From: Streptomyces nymphaeiformis
GTDB taxonomy: Bacteria > Actinomycetota > Actinomycetes > Streptomycetales > Streptomycetaceae
Direction: 5' to 3'
DNA: 64,000 nucleotides
Assembly (NCBI RefSeq): GCF_014203895.1
Contig: NZ_JACHJY010000001.1
Location: forward strand, 682,001 to 746,000
The notes under the pieces were generated by a model, which saw nothing but the letters and a program-made list of their open reading frames with translations, ran no database searches and was not told the DNA's origin. The translations under genes and the position numbers were made by a program. Positions 18,648 to 26,910 of the stretch are shown here, one piece after another (position 1 is the stretch's first letter; the number at the start of each line of letters is the position of its first letter).

Positions 18648-19286
18648 GTGGAGGACGTTTTCGACACGACCGGGAGACCGCCGAAAGGCTGGATGCACGC
18701 CATCTTCCACGGAGGTCCGTACGGGGAGGACGTGGGCCGCTGCATTCCTGGCCCTCCCGCGCCGGAAACCCTCGCGGTGCCGCTGGCCGGGGGCGGTGTC
18801 CACACGTACCGCCTGTGGACGGTGGGCTCGTGGTCCGATCCGGAAGATCCCATAGCCGTCTACAACCCTGACGGACCCCCTGTACCGCCACCTCTCCTGA
18901 CCGGCCAGGAGAAGGAGTGGCTCCGGGACAGGCATCAGAAGGAGGGACTCGGACCGCTCAAGCTTGTCGCGCTGGCCACCAGCGGACGGCTGGTCCGTGA
19001 CCCCGACGCCCCCACCATCGAGGCGATGCTTGCCGAGCTGCGGCATAGGGAGCACCTGCTTCTCCAGCGGCTGACTGGCCACGATGAGGGCGACTGGTAC
19101 ATCCAAGTCCTGCTCGATGAGGACGACACCTACAAGGTGGTTGACCAAGCGGGTACGGCAGCTGAGCGCGAGGGGGCGCGGTCGACTTCCCAGACAGCAG
19201 TCCGTGATGCCGTCCTCCGCTGGGCAGCCGATCAGTCGAGCTGGCGAACTGCACTTGAAGGACCTAAGCCCGGGGACGGCTCCTGA
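18648..19286 (+). CDS. Hypothetical protein next to attL
   Basis: A 212-residue soluble protein that I do not recognise. It starts at GTG (VEDVFDTTGRPPKGW) after GAAGGGGGAAC. It is acidic and rich in Trp and Pro, with no membrane segment. The phrases MHAIFHGGPYGEDVGRC and YRLWTVGSWSDPEDPIAVY look like a conserved N-terminal domain. It is the only rightward gene at this end of the element, lying between attL and int, and overlaps the 3' end of int by 23 bases convergently. It may be cargo. Confidence 0.7.
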   Translation: MEDVFDTTGRPPKGWMHAIFHGGPYGEDVGRCIPGPPAPETLAVPLAGGGVHTYRLWTVGSWSDPEDPIAVYNPDGPPVPPPLLTGQEKEWLRDRHQKEGLGPLKLVALATSGRLVRDPDAPTIEAMLAELRHREHLLLQRLTGHDEGDWYIQVLLDEDDTYKVVDQAGTAAEREGARSTSQTAVRDAVLRWAADQSSWRTALEGPKPGDGS

Positions 19287-20415
19287 GCAGCCGATCCATG
19301 TGGCTCACGGCCTCACGCTGTGTGTCCTGGACGACGTGGGTGTAGACGTTCATGGTCACGGCGATCTGGCTGTGCCCGAGGATCTCCATCACGACGCGGG
19401 GCGGAACGCCGACGGCGGTGAGGAGCGTCGCCGTACCGTGCCGGGCGTCGTGAAGCCGGACGACGCGGAGGTCGGCGTTCTTCGCGACGCGGGTGAACGA
19501 GCGGTAGAGGTTGCGCGGCTCGATGGGCTGGCCGGTGCGAGTGGTGAAGACGTACCCGGTTTCGGTCCAGTTCTCCCCAGCACGCTCGCGGGCAGCGGCC
19601 TGCTTGAGGCGCTGCCACCGAAGCGGCGCGACGCAGATCGCGGGGAGCGGAAGCGTCTGCTTGCGCCGGCGTCCCTTGGGATCGTCCTCGTACACCTCCC
19701 CGGCGACCCGCTGACGCTGAGTCCTGACTCGGATCTCCCGCTTGTCGAGGTCGACGTTCTCCCAGCGGAGGCCGACGACCTCACCGCGGCGGAAGCCGAG
19801 GGCGATCGCGAGCACGAAGGCGGCGTACAGCGGGTCCTTCCGGCCGGCGGCGAGGAAGTCGAGCGTCTCGTCGAGCGACCAGGGGGAGAGCTCCCGGGCG
19901 GCGACGGTCGGCGGCTCGACGAGCGTGGCGACGTTCCGGGTCACCAGCTCCTCACGGCAGGCCGCGGTGAGGGCGGTGCGCAGCACGCGGTGCGACTCCT
20001 TGGCCGTGGCAGCGCTGGTCTTCTTCTCCACCTGGACGAGGAAGCGGCGGACGTCGGCCACGCTCAGGGACTCCAGCCGCTTGGAGCCGATCAGCGGGAC
20101 GAGGTAGAGCCGGACGTGCACCTCGTACTTGGCGGCGGTGGTCTTCTTGCGGCGAGGCTTGACGATGTTGTCGAGCCAGTACGGCAGCCACTCGGAGAGC
20201 TTCATCGAACGGGTCGGGACGGGAATGCCGTTGTCGACCTTGTCGAGGAGCGCGCGGCGCTTGGCGTCGCACTCGGCCCAGGTCTTGCCGTACGCGAACT
20301 TGCGGGCCCGCGTGCCGTCGGGCTGGAGGACGTAGACGGCGGCCTGATAGCGGCCGTCGGACCGCTGGGTGATGGTGCCGGCTCCGTTGGGATTGCGCTT
20401 GCGCTGGGCGCCCAT
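19264..20415 (-). CDS. int: Tyrosine-recombinase integrase of the AICE
   Basis: A 383-residue site-specific recombinase. Catalytic residues are Arg210 (GFRRGEVVGLRW), His322 and Arg325 (HDARHG), His348 (LGHSQ) and Tyr358 (NVYTHV), all intact. The N-terminal part has an arm-binding-like domain (GTITQRSDGRYQAAVYV) and a SAM-like core-binding domain about residues 68-160. It should integrate and, with Xis, excise the element at the 47-bp tRNA-Val site about 0.8 kb away. Its start overlaps the xis stop codon (TGATG). Confidence 0.97.
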   Translation of the reverse strand: MGAQRKRNPNGAGTITQRSDGRYQAAVYVLQPDGTRARKFAYGKTWAECDAKRRALLDKVDNGIPVPTRSMKLSEWLPYWLDNIVKPRRKKTTAAKYEVHVRLYLVPLIGSKRLESLSVADVRRFLVQVEKKTSAATAKESHRVLRTALTAACREELVTRNVATLVEPPTVAARELSPWSLDETLDFLAAGRKDPLYAAFVLAIALGFRRGEVVGLRWENVDLDKREIRVRTQRQRVAGEVYEDDPKGRRRKQTLPLPAICVAPLRWQRLKQAAARERAGENWTETGYVFTTRTGQPIEPRNLYRSFTRVAKNADLRVVRLHDARHGTATLLTAVGVPPRVVMEILGHSQIAVTMNVYTHVVQDTQREAVSHMDRLLRSRPRA

Positions 20416-20603
20416 CAGGCAGCCTCCTCGATCTGGTTGTCGATGAAGTCCCGGACGGCGTCGGCGGGAACGCGGCGCGACCGGCCGATGGTGAGGGAGA
20501 CCAGACGGCGGGATCGGATGAGGTCGTAGACGGTGGAGCGACCGAGCTTGAGTCGTGCCATGACCTCCGGCACGGTCAGCAGCTCAGCGGTGGCGGTGGT
20601 CAT
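20415..20603 (-). CDS. xis: Excisionase, HTH_17/MerR-like
   Basis: A 62-residue winged-helix DNA-binding protein (LTVPEVMARLKLGRSTVYDLIRSRRL... VPADAVRDFI), the typical AICE excisionase. It is wedged between rep and int with an ATGA overlap to rep and a shared base with int, so the three are translationally coupled. Confidence 0.93.
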   Translation of the reverse strand: MTTATAELLTVPEVMARLKLGRSTVYDLIRSRRLVSLTIGRSRRVPADAVRDFIDNQIEEAA

Positions 20604-21997
20604 GCTGCGACTCCTTCCAGGGCGAGTTGGTCGCGTAGGGCTTCACGGGCGGTCTCGCGGTTGATCTGGATGTCCCGGGCGATGGATGCGGCGAGGGCGG
20701 CCTCACCGGGGGAGTGGCCCTGACCGGCGTAGGCCCAGGAGGTGAGGACGAGGACGGTGTCCGGGGCGATGTCATCCAGGCCGCGAGCGGTCCGTTCCTG
20801 AGCGGCGCGGTACTCGGCCCGGGTCTCACGGAGTTCGGTGAGGGTGGTCGAGTACTGCCGGGACTTGGTGGAGAAGTGACCGCGGAAGCCGAGCATGTGG
20901 GCCCAGGCGAGGAGCCGGCGGTCGGGGTAGAGCGGGTCGAGGTCGAAGCAGGCTTCGACGAGACGACGGGTGTGGTCGGGGACGCCGAGGAGGACCAGGG
21001 CCTCACGGTTGCCGATGCGACGGTCGAGGCTGCCGGTGGTCTCGGCGGCCTTGGTGGCGTACTTGGCAATGTAGGAGGCGACGGCCTGTTCGGTGATGTC
21101 GGAGCCGTTGCCGAAGGCTCTGACAGGCCGGATGTCGAGCTGGGTGCCCCAGCGGAGGCGGCGTAACGGCTGATCGCCGGCGGCGGGGACGGCGACGGTT
21201 GTGTACGCGTGGATGGCGGCGGCGCGGATGGCGTCGGCGAGGCGTTCGGTGGTCGCCCATGACGGCGGAGGGGAGTCGGGACCGTCGGGGCCGTCGATGC
21301 GGACAACGGCGTGGAAGTGGACGGCGCCCCGCTTCTGGAACTCGGCGACCTTCCCGTACGAGATCCGGGCGACCTCCTTCAGATCCCTCTGCGAGAGGCC
21401 GGCTACGGCGGCGACCTCCCGACGGAGTCGAGTCGTGAACCGCTGCCAGAGCTGCCCGGCGTGGTTGTTGAAGAGGACGGCGGCGGCGTAGTCGTACGAC
21501 TCGGGGTCGAGCGGCGTGCCGAGGGCGGCGTCGTTCTCGGCGTGGCGGACCCCGCAGCGACAGGGCCGGGTGCCGGGGCGGTTGTGGACCGGCCCGAAGG
21601 ACGGGGCGGTGAGGGTGAGGAAGACGCGGGGGTGATCGCGGACGGCGGCGGGGATGTCCCGGGCGCTGTCTCCGGCGAGGCCGGCGCGGATGAGGTGGTA
21701 CGTGTCGCCCGCGTACGTCCACGCGCAGGCGGGGCAGCGGGAGGCCCGGCGGTTGCCGCAGGCGATGCGGAGCCGGGCGCCCGGTTCGGTGTCGGTGGAG
21801 TAGCGGTGGAGGGTCTCGCCGGTGGTCTTGTCCCGGGTGAGAGTCCAGCCGGTGAGGTGGATGGGGTGGGAGCAGCCGCCGGTGCGGTGGATCTGCTCCT
21901 TCCAGCGGTCGAAGCCGGGGGACCCGGCCACCCGGAGCATGTCGCCCAGGGTGACGGCGTCGAACCCCGCCGCCGAGGCGGCTGGGACGGTCATCAT
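20600..21997 (-). CDS. Replication initiator, RepSA type
   Basis: A 465-residue plasmid replication initiator of the pSAM2 RepSA class. It has a cysteine cluster CGNRRASRCPACAW, a core FLTLTAPSFG, an HUH-like metal motif in GAVHFHAVVRIDG (His-Phe-His), and YIAKYATK containing the probable nicking tyrosine. It would replicate the excised circle by a rolling-circle mechanism; the double-strand origin may lie within or near the gene, as in pSAM2. The ATG start follows GAAGGAAG. The gene leads the rep-xis-int operon. Confidence 0.92.
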   Translation of the reverse strand: MMTVPAASAAGFDAVTLGDMLRVAGSPGFDRWKEQIHRTGGCSHPIHLTGWTLTRDKTTGETLHRYSTDTEPGARLRIACGNRRASRCPACAWTYAGDTYHLIRAGLAGDSARDIPAAVRDHPRVFLTLTAPSFGPVHNRPGTRPCRCGVRHAENDAALGTPLDPESYDYAAAVLFNNHAGQLWQRFTTRLRREVAAVAGLSQRDLKEVARISYGKVAEFQKRGAVHFHAVVRIDGPDGPDSPPPSWATTERLADAIRAAAIHAYTTVAVPAAGDQPLRRLRWGTQLDIRPVRAFGNGSDITEQAVASYIAKYATKAAETTGSLDRRIGNREALVLLGVPDHTRRLVEACFDLDPLYPDRRLLAWAHMLGFRGHFSTKSRQYSTTLTELRETRAEYRAAQERTARGLDDIAPDTVLVLTSWAYAGQGHSPGEAALAASIARDIQINRETAREALRDQLALEGVAA

Positions 21998-22085
21998 GGA
22001 GTGCTTCCTTCTAGTTCTGAGAGCTGGGTAGGAGCGGGGCTTCCGGGCGGCGGAGACTTGGCGGTTGAGCCGCCCGGAGGCCCGA

Positions 22086-22427
22086 CTAGCGGCGCCGCTG
22101 CTGGCCGTTGAGGAGCGAGCGCAGGACGACGGCGCACACGGCGACCGAGACGGCGGTGACGGCGACGGCGAGGAGCATGGAGACCAAGACCGTGCCGACG
22201 ACCAGGACGGCTCCGGCGCCGCCAGCGACCACGACCGCCAGGCCAGCCGGTGTGAGGCGCAGAGTCGAGGACGGCGCCGGGACCGGAACAGGGGCCGGGG
22301 CGTGGTGGTGGCTGCAGACCGCCATATCGGCCGTGTGGCGGGGCGTGATGTCGGCGGCGGTCGGCTGGATGAGCGGAGCGACGAGGCCGGTCGGGAGCGG
22401 GTTGACCGGGATGCGCGGCTGGAACAT
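22086..22427 (-). CDS. SpdD-like spread protein
   Basis: A 113-residue membrane protein. It has a proline-rich N-terminus (MFQPRIPVNPLPTGLVAPL), a His-rich stretch (CSHHHAPAP) and two adjacent hydrophobic helices over residues 60-105. This is the pattern of SpdD-type mobile-element transfer proteins that help plasmid spread through the mycelium. The ATG at 22427 follows AGGGAGAA; longer in-frame starts overlap the next small gene and lack a ribosome site. Confidence 0.8.
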   Translation of the reverse strand: MFQPRIPVNPLPTGLVAPLIQPTAADITPRHTADMAVCSHHHAPAPVPVPAPSSTLRLTPAGLAVVVAGGAGAVLVVGTVLVSMLLAVAVTAVSVAVCAVVLRSLLNGQQRRR

Positions 22428-22438
22428 AACGGTTCTCC

Positions 22439-22597
22439 CTACTTGCTGATCGTGTTGTCGATGAGCGGGGCGAGGACGCTGTCGGCGAGGAGGTAGCCGC
22501 CGAGGAGGATCACGGCGACGAGCCACCAGGGCGGACGGATGAGCTTGATGCCGAGGCCGCCGACGACGATCAGGGCGAGCCAGAGCGGGACGTCCAT
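22439..22597 (-). CDS. Small two-helix membrane protein of the spd operon
   Basis: A 52-residue protein that is almost all membrane: MDVPLWLALIVVGGLGI, a KLIRPPWW turn, then VAVILLGGYLLADSVLAPL. It has a good ribosome site (GAAGGAG, nine bases before ATG) and lies 11 bases upstream of the SpdD-like gene. Small membrane proteins of this type are common in AICE spread operons; the individual function is unknown. Confidence 0.75.
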   Translation of the reverse strand: MDVPLWLALIVVGGLGIKLIRPPWWLVAVILLGGYLLADSVLAPLIDNTISK

Positions 22598-22616
22598 GAC
22601 GCGGTTCTCCTTCGGG

Positions 22617-22808
22617 TCAGCGGGGCTGGCAGCGGTGGGTGCGGGCGGCGAGCTGGGCGGCGGAGGAGCTGGAGTAGTCGGCGGACCAGCCGCAGCGGTC
22701 GGCGGTGCAGACGGCGGCGTACTTGGTGCGGCCATGGCGGTCGCGGTGGGTGCCGATCTGCACCGGTCCAATCCGCATCACGGAGTGGAAGTGATCGCGG
22801 GCGGGCAT
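22617..22808 (-). CDS. Mobile element transfer protein (small, zinc-ribbon-like)
   Basis: A 63-residue protein with MRIGPVQIGTHRDRHGRTKYAAVC and a CTADRCGWSADYSSSSAAQLAARTHRC core, the standard sequence of the small AICE mobile element transfer proteins found between spd genes. The cysteines may bind zinc. It starts at ATG after AAGGAGAACTCG. Confidence 0.85.
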   Translation of the reverse strand: MPARDHFHSVMRIGPVQIGTHRDRHGRTKYAAVCTADRCGWSADYSSSSAAQLAARTHRCQPR

Positions 22809-22820
22809 CGAGTTCTCCTT

Positions 22821-23522
22821 TCAGGCGAGTTGGGCGGCGATGGCGTGGGCCATCAGGGGCGGGACGCCGAGGCGGGCGCGCAGGGTGTCGGCGTCGATCG
22901 GGTAGCCGGTGCGGGCGCGGTAGTCGTCGGCGACTTTCCGGGCGTGAGCGACGAGTGCCGGCGGTACGGCCACGGGGGCGGGCTCAGGTGCGGGTTCCGG
23001 GACCGACGCCGGCTTTGGAGAGGGGAGGGCCGGGGCGGCGGCGATCTCGGGCTCCGGCTCGACCACGTCATCCCGCTCGACGACCGCTTCCACGGCCGAG
23101 GGCTGCTCGGTGTCCCTGTCGGGTTTGGCAGGCTGGGCGACCGCCGGATGCCCGGGGGAGTGGACAAGAAGGGTCCCACCGAGGAACGCGAGGGCGGGCC
23201 AGCCCGCGACGAGGATGCGCAGCCAGGCGGGAACATGGCCGAGGTCGAGGAGACCGGCGGTGGCGACGTTCGCACCGAGCGACGCGGCCAGGGCGACCAT
23301 GAACCACGTCCAGGCCGAGTGGGCAGGCTCACCGGCAGCTCGCGAGGTCCGCAGCCGGTGCCAGGCGGCGACGAGCAGAAGATCCACGGAGACGGGGTAG
23401 GCCCAGGCCTTCCAACCGGACTGTCCGGCAGCCGCAGCCAGGTCGTGGAGGTGAGCGAAGGACAGGGCGCCGGCGATCACGGCTTGTACGAGGACGGCGT
23501 CCGGTCGGCGGATGGGACGCAT
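22821..23522 (-). CDS. SpdB-like transfer protein, DUF2637
   Basis: A 233-residue membrane protein. The N-terminal 110 residues form a DUF2637 domain with four hydrophobic helices (AVIAGALSFAHLHDLAAAAGQSGW through LAFLGGTLLVHSPG). A long Pro/Glu linker follows, then a C-terminal segment (RKVADDYRARTGYPIDADTLRARLGV) that looks like a small helical nucleic-acid-binding module. It likely acts with TraB in intramycelial spread. Confidence 0.88.
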   Translation of the reverse strand: MRPIRRPDAVLVQAVIAGALSFAHLHDLAAAAGQSGWKAWAYPVSVDLLLVAAWHRLRTSRAAGEPAHSAWTWFMVALAASLGANVATAGLLDLGHVPAWLRILVAGWPALAFLGGTLLVHSPGHPAVAQPAKPDRDTEQPSAVEAVVERDDVVEPEPEIAAAPALPSPKPASVPEPAPEPAPVAVPPALVAHARKVADDYRARTGYPIDADTLRARLGVPPLMAHAIAAQLA

Positions 23523-23605
23523 CGGAGGGTCCTCCTTCCGGTTTCGGGCATGGACGGGGTAGGGACCTGGCGTGAAGCGGTCACGCCGCCGTCGAGCGAG
23601 GGGAT

Positions 23606-24961
23606 TCAGGCGATCGCAGGAGCCGTGACGGTCGAGGGCGCCGCGGCTTTACCCAGAGGCGGAAGGACGGGCCGGAAGGCGTCCAGCGCGGGGATCTCGG
23701 GCGTGCGGTGGGCGTGGGAGTTCGCGATGTTCACGGCCCGCCGGAGCGTGAGGTGGGGAGTCCGGATGCGGACCCACCCACCGGAGGAGTCACCGGCGAC
23801 AGCAGTGCCGGGCCGGTCAGTGCGGATCTGGACCGTGGCGAGCACGGCATCGGGGGCGATGTCGCCGAAGGCCATGTTGGCGGAGGTCTCGTCGTTGACG
23901 CGGTGAGCGGTCCGGCCGGTGAGCTGGGCACGGAGCATGGTGATGCCCTTGCCGAGCTCGGAGCCGAAGCGCTGCCCGCAGATCTCCAGGTAGATGCCGG
24001 CGGCCCGGCCGAGCTGGGCGAGCCGGACGAGGGAGGTGATGATCTGATCCCGCCGCTTCTCCTCCTCCTTCGTGGCAAAGAGGGCGAGTTCGGCGACCTC
24101 ATCGACCAGGAGCACGATCGGCGTCGGCCGCAGGTGATCGGGCAGGTCCCAGATATCGGCGGTGATCTCCGCATCCGGCAGGTCTGCACTCAATCTCTGT
24201 TCGCGTCGGATCAGTTGATAGACGCCCTCCATGTGCTCGACGAGGGCGTCGAGGAGGTCGGCAGCTGCATCAGGGTTGTCGGCCAAGGCGGTGAACCGTC
24301 GGGCGAGCGGGGCGAGTTCGACTCCCTGCTTGCAGTCGATCCCGACGAGGGCGACATCCAGCGTGGCGAGCGCGGCGACGAGGTTGCGCTGATAGACAGA
24401 CTTCCCGGACTGGGTGGCACCGACGTTCAGCGCGTGCGGGGTCTGGCGGTAGTCGCGGTAGTAGACCTCCCCGTCCTCCCGCATGGCGACCGGAACGCAC
24501 ATGACCCCACCACGGGCAGCCGCGGGCATCTGCACCCGCTTGAGAACGTCGTACCCGGTCATCCGCAGCTCGACCACACCCGAGCGGACCTCCCGAGCCG
24601 TGACGTTCCGCATGACGAACGAGTGCCGGAGCCGGTCCGAGGCAGCGGAGAAGTCGAACGCGTCCTGACCGGGCCGCAGCTTCACCCGCAGTACGAGCCC
24701 GGTACGCGTCGGCCGTAGCCGCAGAATCCGGGGCGCTCGCGACTCGGGGATGGGCCGGCCGGTCATCCGGGCCAGCGCCAGGCGCCAGCGCGAGGGCGGG
24801 ACGGTCAGCCCACACGCGTCCATGACCGACGCGTACCGGGCGAGGATCCGCACCACGGCGATGACGACGCCGAAGCTCATCCAGTACCAGGCCGGACGCA
24901 GCCACCGCAGCAGCAGCGCGACCGAGGCGACCAGGGCGAGGGTGACCGTTAAGGCGGTCAT
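23606..24961 (-). CDS. TraB-type FtsK/SpoIIIE DNA translocase
   Basis: A 451-residue hexameric DNA pump, the single protein needed for Streptomyces conjugation. An N-terminal membrane segment pair spans about residues 5-45. The motor has Walker A GATQSGKS (181-188) and Walker B IVLLVDE (Asp287, Glu288). The C-terminal 60 residues (HLTLRRAVNIANSHAHRTPEIPALD) probably recognise the transfer locus. It would move double-stranded element DNA between hyphae. Expression should be repressed by the GntR protein upstream. Confidence 0.93.
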   Translation of the reverse strand: MTALTVTLALVASVALLLRWLRPAWYWMSFGVVIAVVRILARYASVMDACGLTVPPSRWRLALARMTGRPIPESRAPRILRLRPTRTGLVLRVKLRPGQDAFDFSAASDRLRHSFVMRNVTAREVRSGVVELRMTGYDVLKRVQMPAAARGGVMCVPVAMREDGEVYYRDYRQTPHALNVGATQSGKSVYQRNLVAALATLDVALVGIDCKQGVELAPLARRFTALADNPDAAADLLDALVEHMEGVYQLIRREQRLSADLPDAEITADIWDLPDHLRPTPIVLLVDEVAELALFATKEEEKRRDQIITSLVRLAQLGRAAGIYLEICGQRFGSELGKGITMLRAQLTGRTAHRVNDETSANMAFGDIAPDAVLATVQIRTDRPGTAVAGDSSGGWVRIRTPHLTLRRAVNIANSHAHRTPEIPALDAFRPVLPPLGKAAAPSTVTAPAIA

Positions 24962-24964
24962 GGG

Positions 24965-25309
24965 TCAGCCGACCTTCGCGGCGGCGAGCGAGGTGACGGC
25001 GACGGCGCGGAAGCTGATGCCGTGGCGCTTCTGGCCGTTGAACTCGTTCTCCCACGGCCGGGCGACGACGCCGGTCAGGGCGACCGGGGTACCCATGGAC
25101 AGCTCCTCGGAGATGCCGGTCTTGGGCACGGTCAGGTTGAGGATCTCGGCGTTGCCGTCCATGACGAACATGACGTCGACCGTCATCAGTGGCGCACCGG
25201 TGTCCCGGTCGGTGGCGATCTCGCCGGTCTGGCGGTTGGCGATCTTCGGGGCCGGGGGCTGGGCCACCATCACCATCGCGGCGGAGGTGTCGACGGGGAT
25301 CTGACGCAC
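24965..25309 (-). CDS. Conserved AICE protein upstream of traB, unknown function
   Basis: A 114-residue protein with a beta-rich pattern (APLMTVDVMFVMDGNAEILNLTVPKTGI... TPVALTGVVARPWENEFNGQKRHGISFRAVAV) that could be an OB-like fold. It lies three bases upstream of traB, so is cotranscribed. Homologues in this position are common in AICEs but uncharacterised; a single-strand-binding or regulatory role is a guess. Its promoter region carries two operator-like palindromes. Confidence 0.75.
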   Translation of the reverse strand: MRQIPVDTSAAMVMVAQPPAPKIANRQTGEIATDRDTGAPLMTVDVMFVMDGNAEILNLTVPKTGISEELSMGTPVALTGVVARPWENEFNGQKRHGISFRAVAVTSLAAAKVG

Positions 25310-25317
25310 AGTGGATC

Positions 25318-25396
25318 ACTCCTATATAGAGGTTGGGCTCATTCACTCCTGTATAGGAGTGACATGAAGAAGAGTGCACCACTCCTGTACATGAGT
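25318..25396. promoter_or_regulatory. Three KorSA-type operator palindromes before the transfer operon
   Basis: Three 16-bp sites fit ACTCCTgTAyAgGAGT: ACTCCTATATAGAGGT (25318-25333), ACTCCTGTATAGGAGT (25345-25360, perfect arms) and ACTCCTGTACATGAGT (25381-25396). They lie between the start of the small pre-traB gene and the end of the GntR gene. A fourth copy is at 26248. The cognate regulator is presumably that GntR protein. Confidence 0.75.
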
Positions 25397-25447
25397 CAAC
25401 CCGCCGCGGAAGGAAACCGCAGCGGGCTGAGGGAAGTTGAGCGTGCG

Positions 25448-26239
25448 TCAGTCGGTCGCGGGGATCCGGTACTGGAAGACGAACTGGTCAGCGGCCATGA
25501 GGGTGTCGCAGACCTCCACGACCCGCCCCTTCTTCGTCACGGCATCGCGTAGCAGGTGCACCACAGGAGCCCCAGGACTGAGAGCGAGCTCAGACGCCTC
25601 AGCCTTAGCGGCCGGCCGAGCCTGAAGGGTCTCCACGAACTCGGCGAAGGTGTGGCCGTGGTCTTCGAGCCGGGCGTAGATGCCACCGGGGCCCGGGTTC
25701 TCGGCGAACAGCTCGGGGATGTCCTTCACGACGTCCCACGGCAGGTACGACGAGGCGGTCTCGACGGGTGTCCCGTTCCGGAAGTACAGCCGACGCCGGG
25801 CAAGCACCTGCGTCCCCGCGTCGACGCCGAGCCGTTCGGCGATGTCCGCCGATGCCTCCATGGGCCCGATGTAGAGGACGCTCACCTTGGCCGTGGCGCC
25901 GGACTGCTCGGACTCGGCGAGGTAGGCAGCCTTACCGCCTCGCCGGTGAGAAGCGCGGAACCGATCCGAAGACCGGAGCCGTACGGGAGGCCGATCCTTC
26001 ACGATCGAGCCCTTGCCGTGCCGGGTCTCGACGAGCCCGCTGGCCCGTACCTCCACCATGGCCTTACGGATGGTCCCGCCGGCGACCCCGTACCGCTCGA
26101 CGAGCTCGGACTCGCTGGGCACCATGTCACCGGCCTTCAGCACGCCGGACCGGATCTGCTGAACGATCTCGTCGGCGATCTGCACGTACCGAGGTACGGC
26201 TCTGCCGGCTCCTACTGGAGTTCCCACGGTCCTACCCAC
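25448..26239 (-). CDS. GntR-family repressor, KorSA-like
   Basis: A 263-residue regulator with an N-terminal GntR winged helix (PRYVQIADEIVQQIRSGVLKAGDMVPSESELVERYGV, to about residue 80) and a C-terminal UTRA ligand-binding domain. By position next to traB and the Nudix gene it is the KorSA equivalent, which in pSAM2 represses the transfer activator. The GTG start is taken at 26239; a start a few codons later at VPRYVQ is possible. Four copies of a palindrome surround the gene and suggest autoregulation and control of transfer. Confidence 0.88.
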   Translation of the reverse strand: MGRTVGTPVGAGRAVPRYVQIADEIVQQIRSGVLKAGDMVPSESELVERYGVAGGTIRKAMVEVRASGLVETRHGKGSIVKDRPPVRLRSSDRFRASHRRGGKAAYLAESEQSGATAKVSVLYIGPMEASADIAERLGVDAGTQVLARRRLYFRNGTPVETASSYLPWDVVKDIPELFAENPGPGGIYARLEDHGHTFAEFVETLQARPAAKAEASELALSPGAPVVHLLRDAVTKKGRVVEVCDTLMAADQFVFQYRIPATD

Positions 26240-26247
26240 TCTCCTAT

Positions 26248-26263
26248 GCTCCTGTACATGAGT
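26248..26263. promoter_or_regulatory. Operator palindrome overlapping the Nudix start codon
   Basis: GCTCCTGTACATGAGT matches the sites at 25318-25396. It lies nine bases upstream of the GntR start and contains the ATG of the Nudix gene, so bound repressor would block both divergent genes. Confidence 0.7.
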
Positions 26264-26707
26264 AACGGGAGCGCGGGAACAAAGTCAACGCCACTCCACT
26301 CGGTGTCCGTGGCCGGAGCGGTAGTGCGCGAAGACGGCCGCCTCCTGGCCATCCGCCGAGCGGACAACGGCACGTGGGAGCTCCCGGGCGGAGTGCTCGA
26401 ACTCACCGAGGCGCCAGAGGCGGGCGTAGCCCGCGAGGTCCTGGAGGAGACGGGCATCCACGTCGAGGTGGACGAACTGACGGGCGTCTACAAGAACACC
26501 ACCCGCGGCATCGTCGCCTTGGTCTTCCGCTGCAAGCCCTCAGGCGGCACCGAGCGAACCTCAGATGAGTCCACCGCGGTCGATTGGCTGACGCCGGCCG
26601 AGGTCGAGGAGCGCATGGCGGAGGTCTACGCGATCCGCCTCCTGGACGCCCTGGACGAAAAAGGCCCCCACGTCCGAAGCCACGACGGCCGCCAACTGAT
26701 CAGATGA
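26258..26707 (+). CDS. Nudix hydrolase, Pif-like
   Basis: A 149-residue Nudix protein. The Nudix box is perfect: G45-x5-E51-x7-R59-E60-V-x-E63-E64-x-G66-I67. In pSAM2 the corresponding gene, pif, encodes a Nudix protein that blocks redundant transfer between element-bearing cells, and the position beside korSA matches. The ATG at 26258 lies inside an operator palindrome and has no ribosome site, so the mRNA may be leaderless; an ATG at 26246 is an alternative. Confidence 0.88.
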   Translation: MSNGSAGTKSTPLHSVSVAGAVVREDGRLLAIRRADNGTWELPGGVLELTEAPEAGVAREVLEETGIHVEVDELTGVYKNTTRGIVALVFRCKPSGGTERTSDESTAVDWLTPAEVEERMAEVYAIRLLDALDEKGPHVRSHDGRQLIR

Positions 26708-26910
26708 CTCGGGAGGAAGCGATTCTCCTCATCCAGCGCCTCATGAACGCAGAGGCCCCCGAGGACGAGTCCTCCGAGATACTGGCAGCCCTCAAACGAG
26801 GCCTGGCCTGCCCGCACATCAGCGACTACATCTTCTGGGACTCAGACCCCGAGCTGACTCCCGAGAAGGTGGTCGACAGGGCCATGGCCTACAAGCCGAT
26901 CGCCCTCTGA
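26704..26910 (+). CDS. Colicin E-type (Im7/Im9-like) immunity protein homologue
   Basis: A 68-residue acidic helical protein. The line EEAILLIQRLMNAEAP, then PHISDYIFWDSDPELTPEKVVDRAMAYK, follows the Colicin_Pyocin immunity pattern (HP..sDlIfyp....spE.iv.ei). It is slightly shorter than the usual 85 residues. Its ATG overlaps the Nudix stop (ATGA), so the two are coupled. No nuclease bacteriocin is encoded nearby. It could protect against a cognate nuclease from a competing element or cell; that is inference. Confidence 0.75.
   Translation: MTREEAILLIQRLMNAEAPEDESSEILAALKRGLACPHISDYIFWDSDPELTPEKVVDRAMAYKPIAL

Noticed and set aside
25363..25552. A rightward small gene starting near the third operator
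   Set aside because: It runs into the 3' end of the GntR gene antisense, lacks a ribosome site and shows no conserved pattern; the similarity LLYMS to the Nudix start comes from the shared operator.
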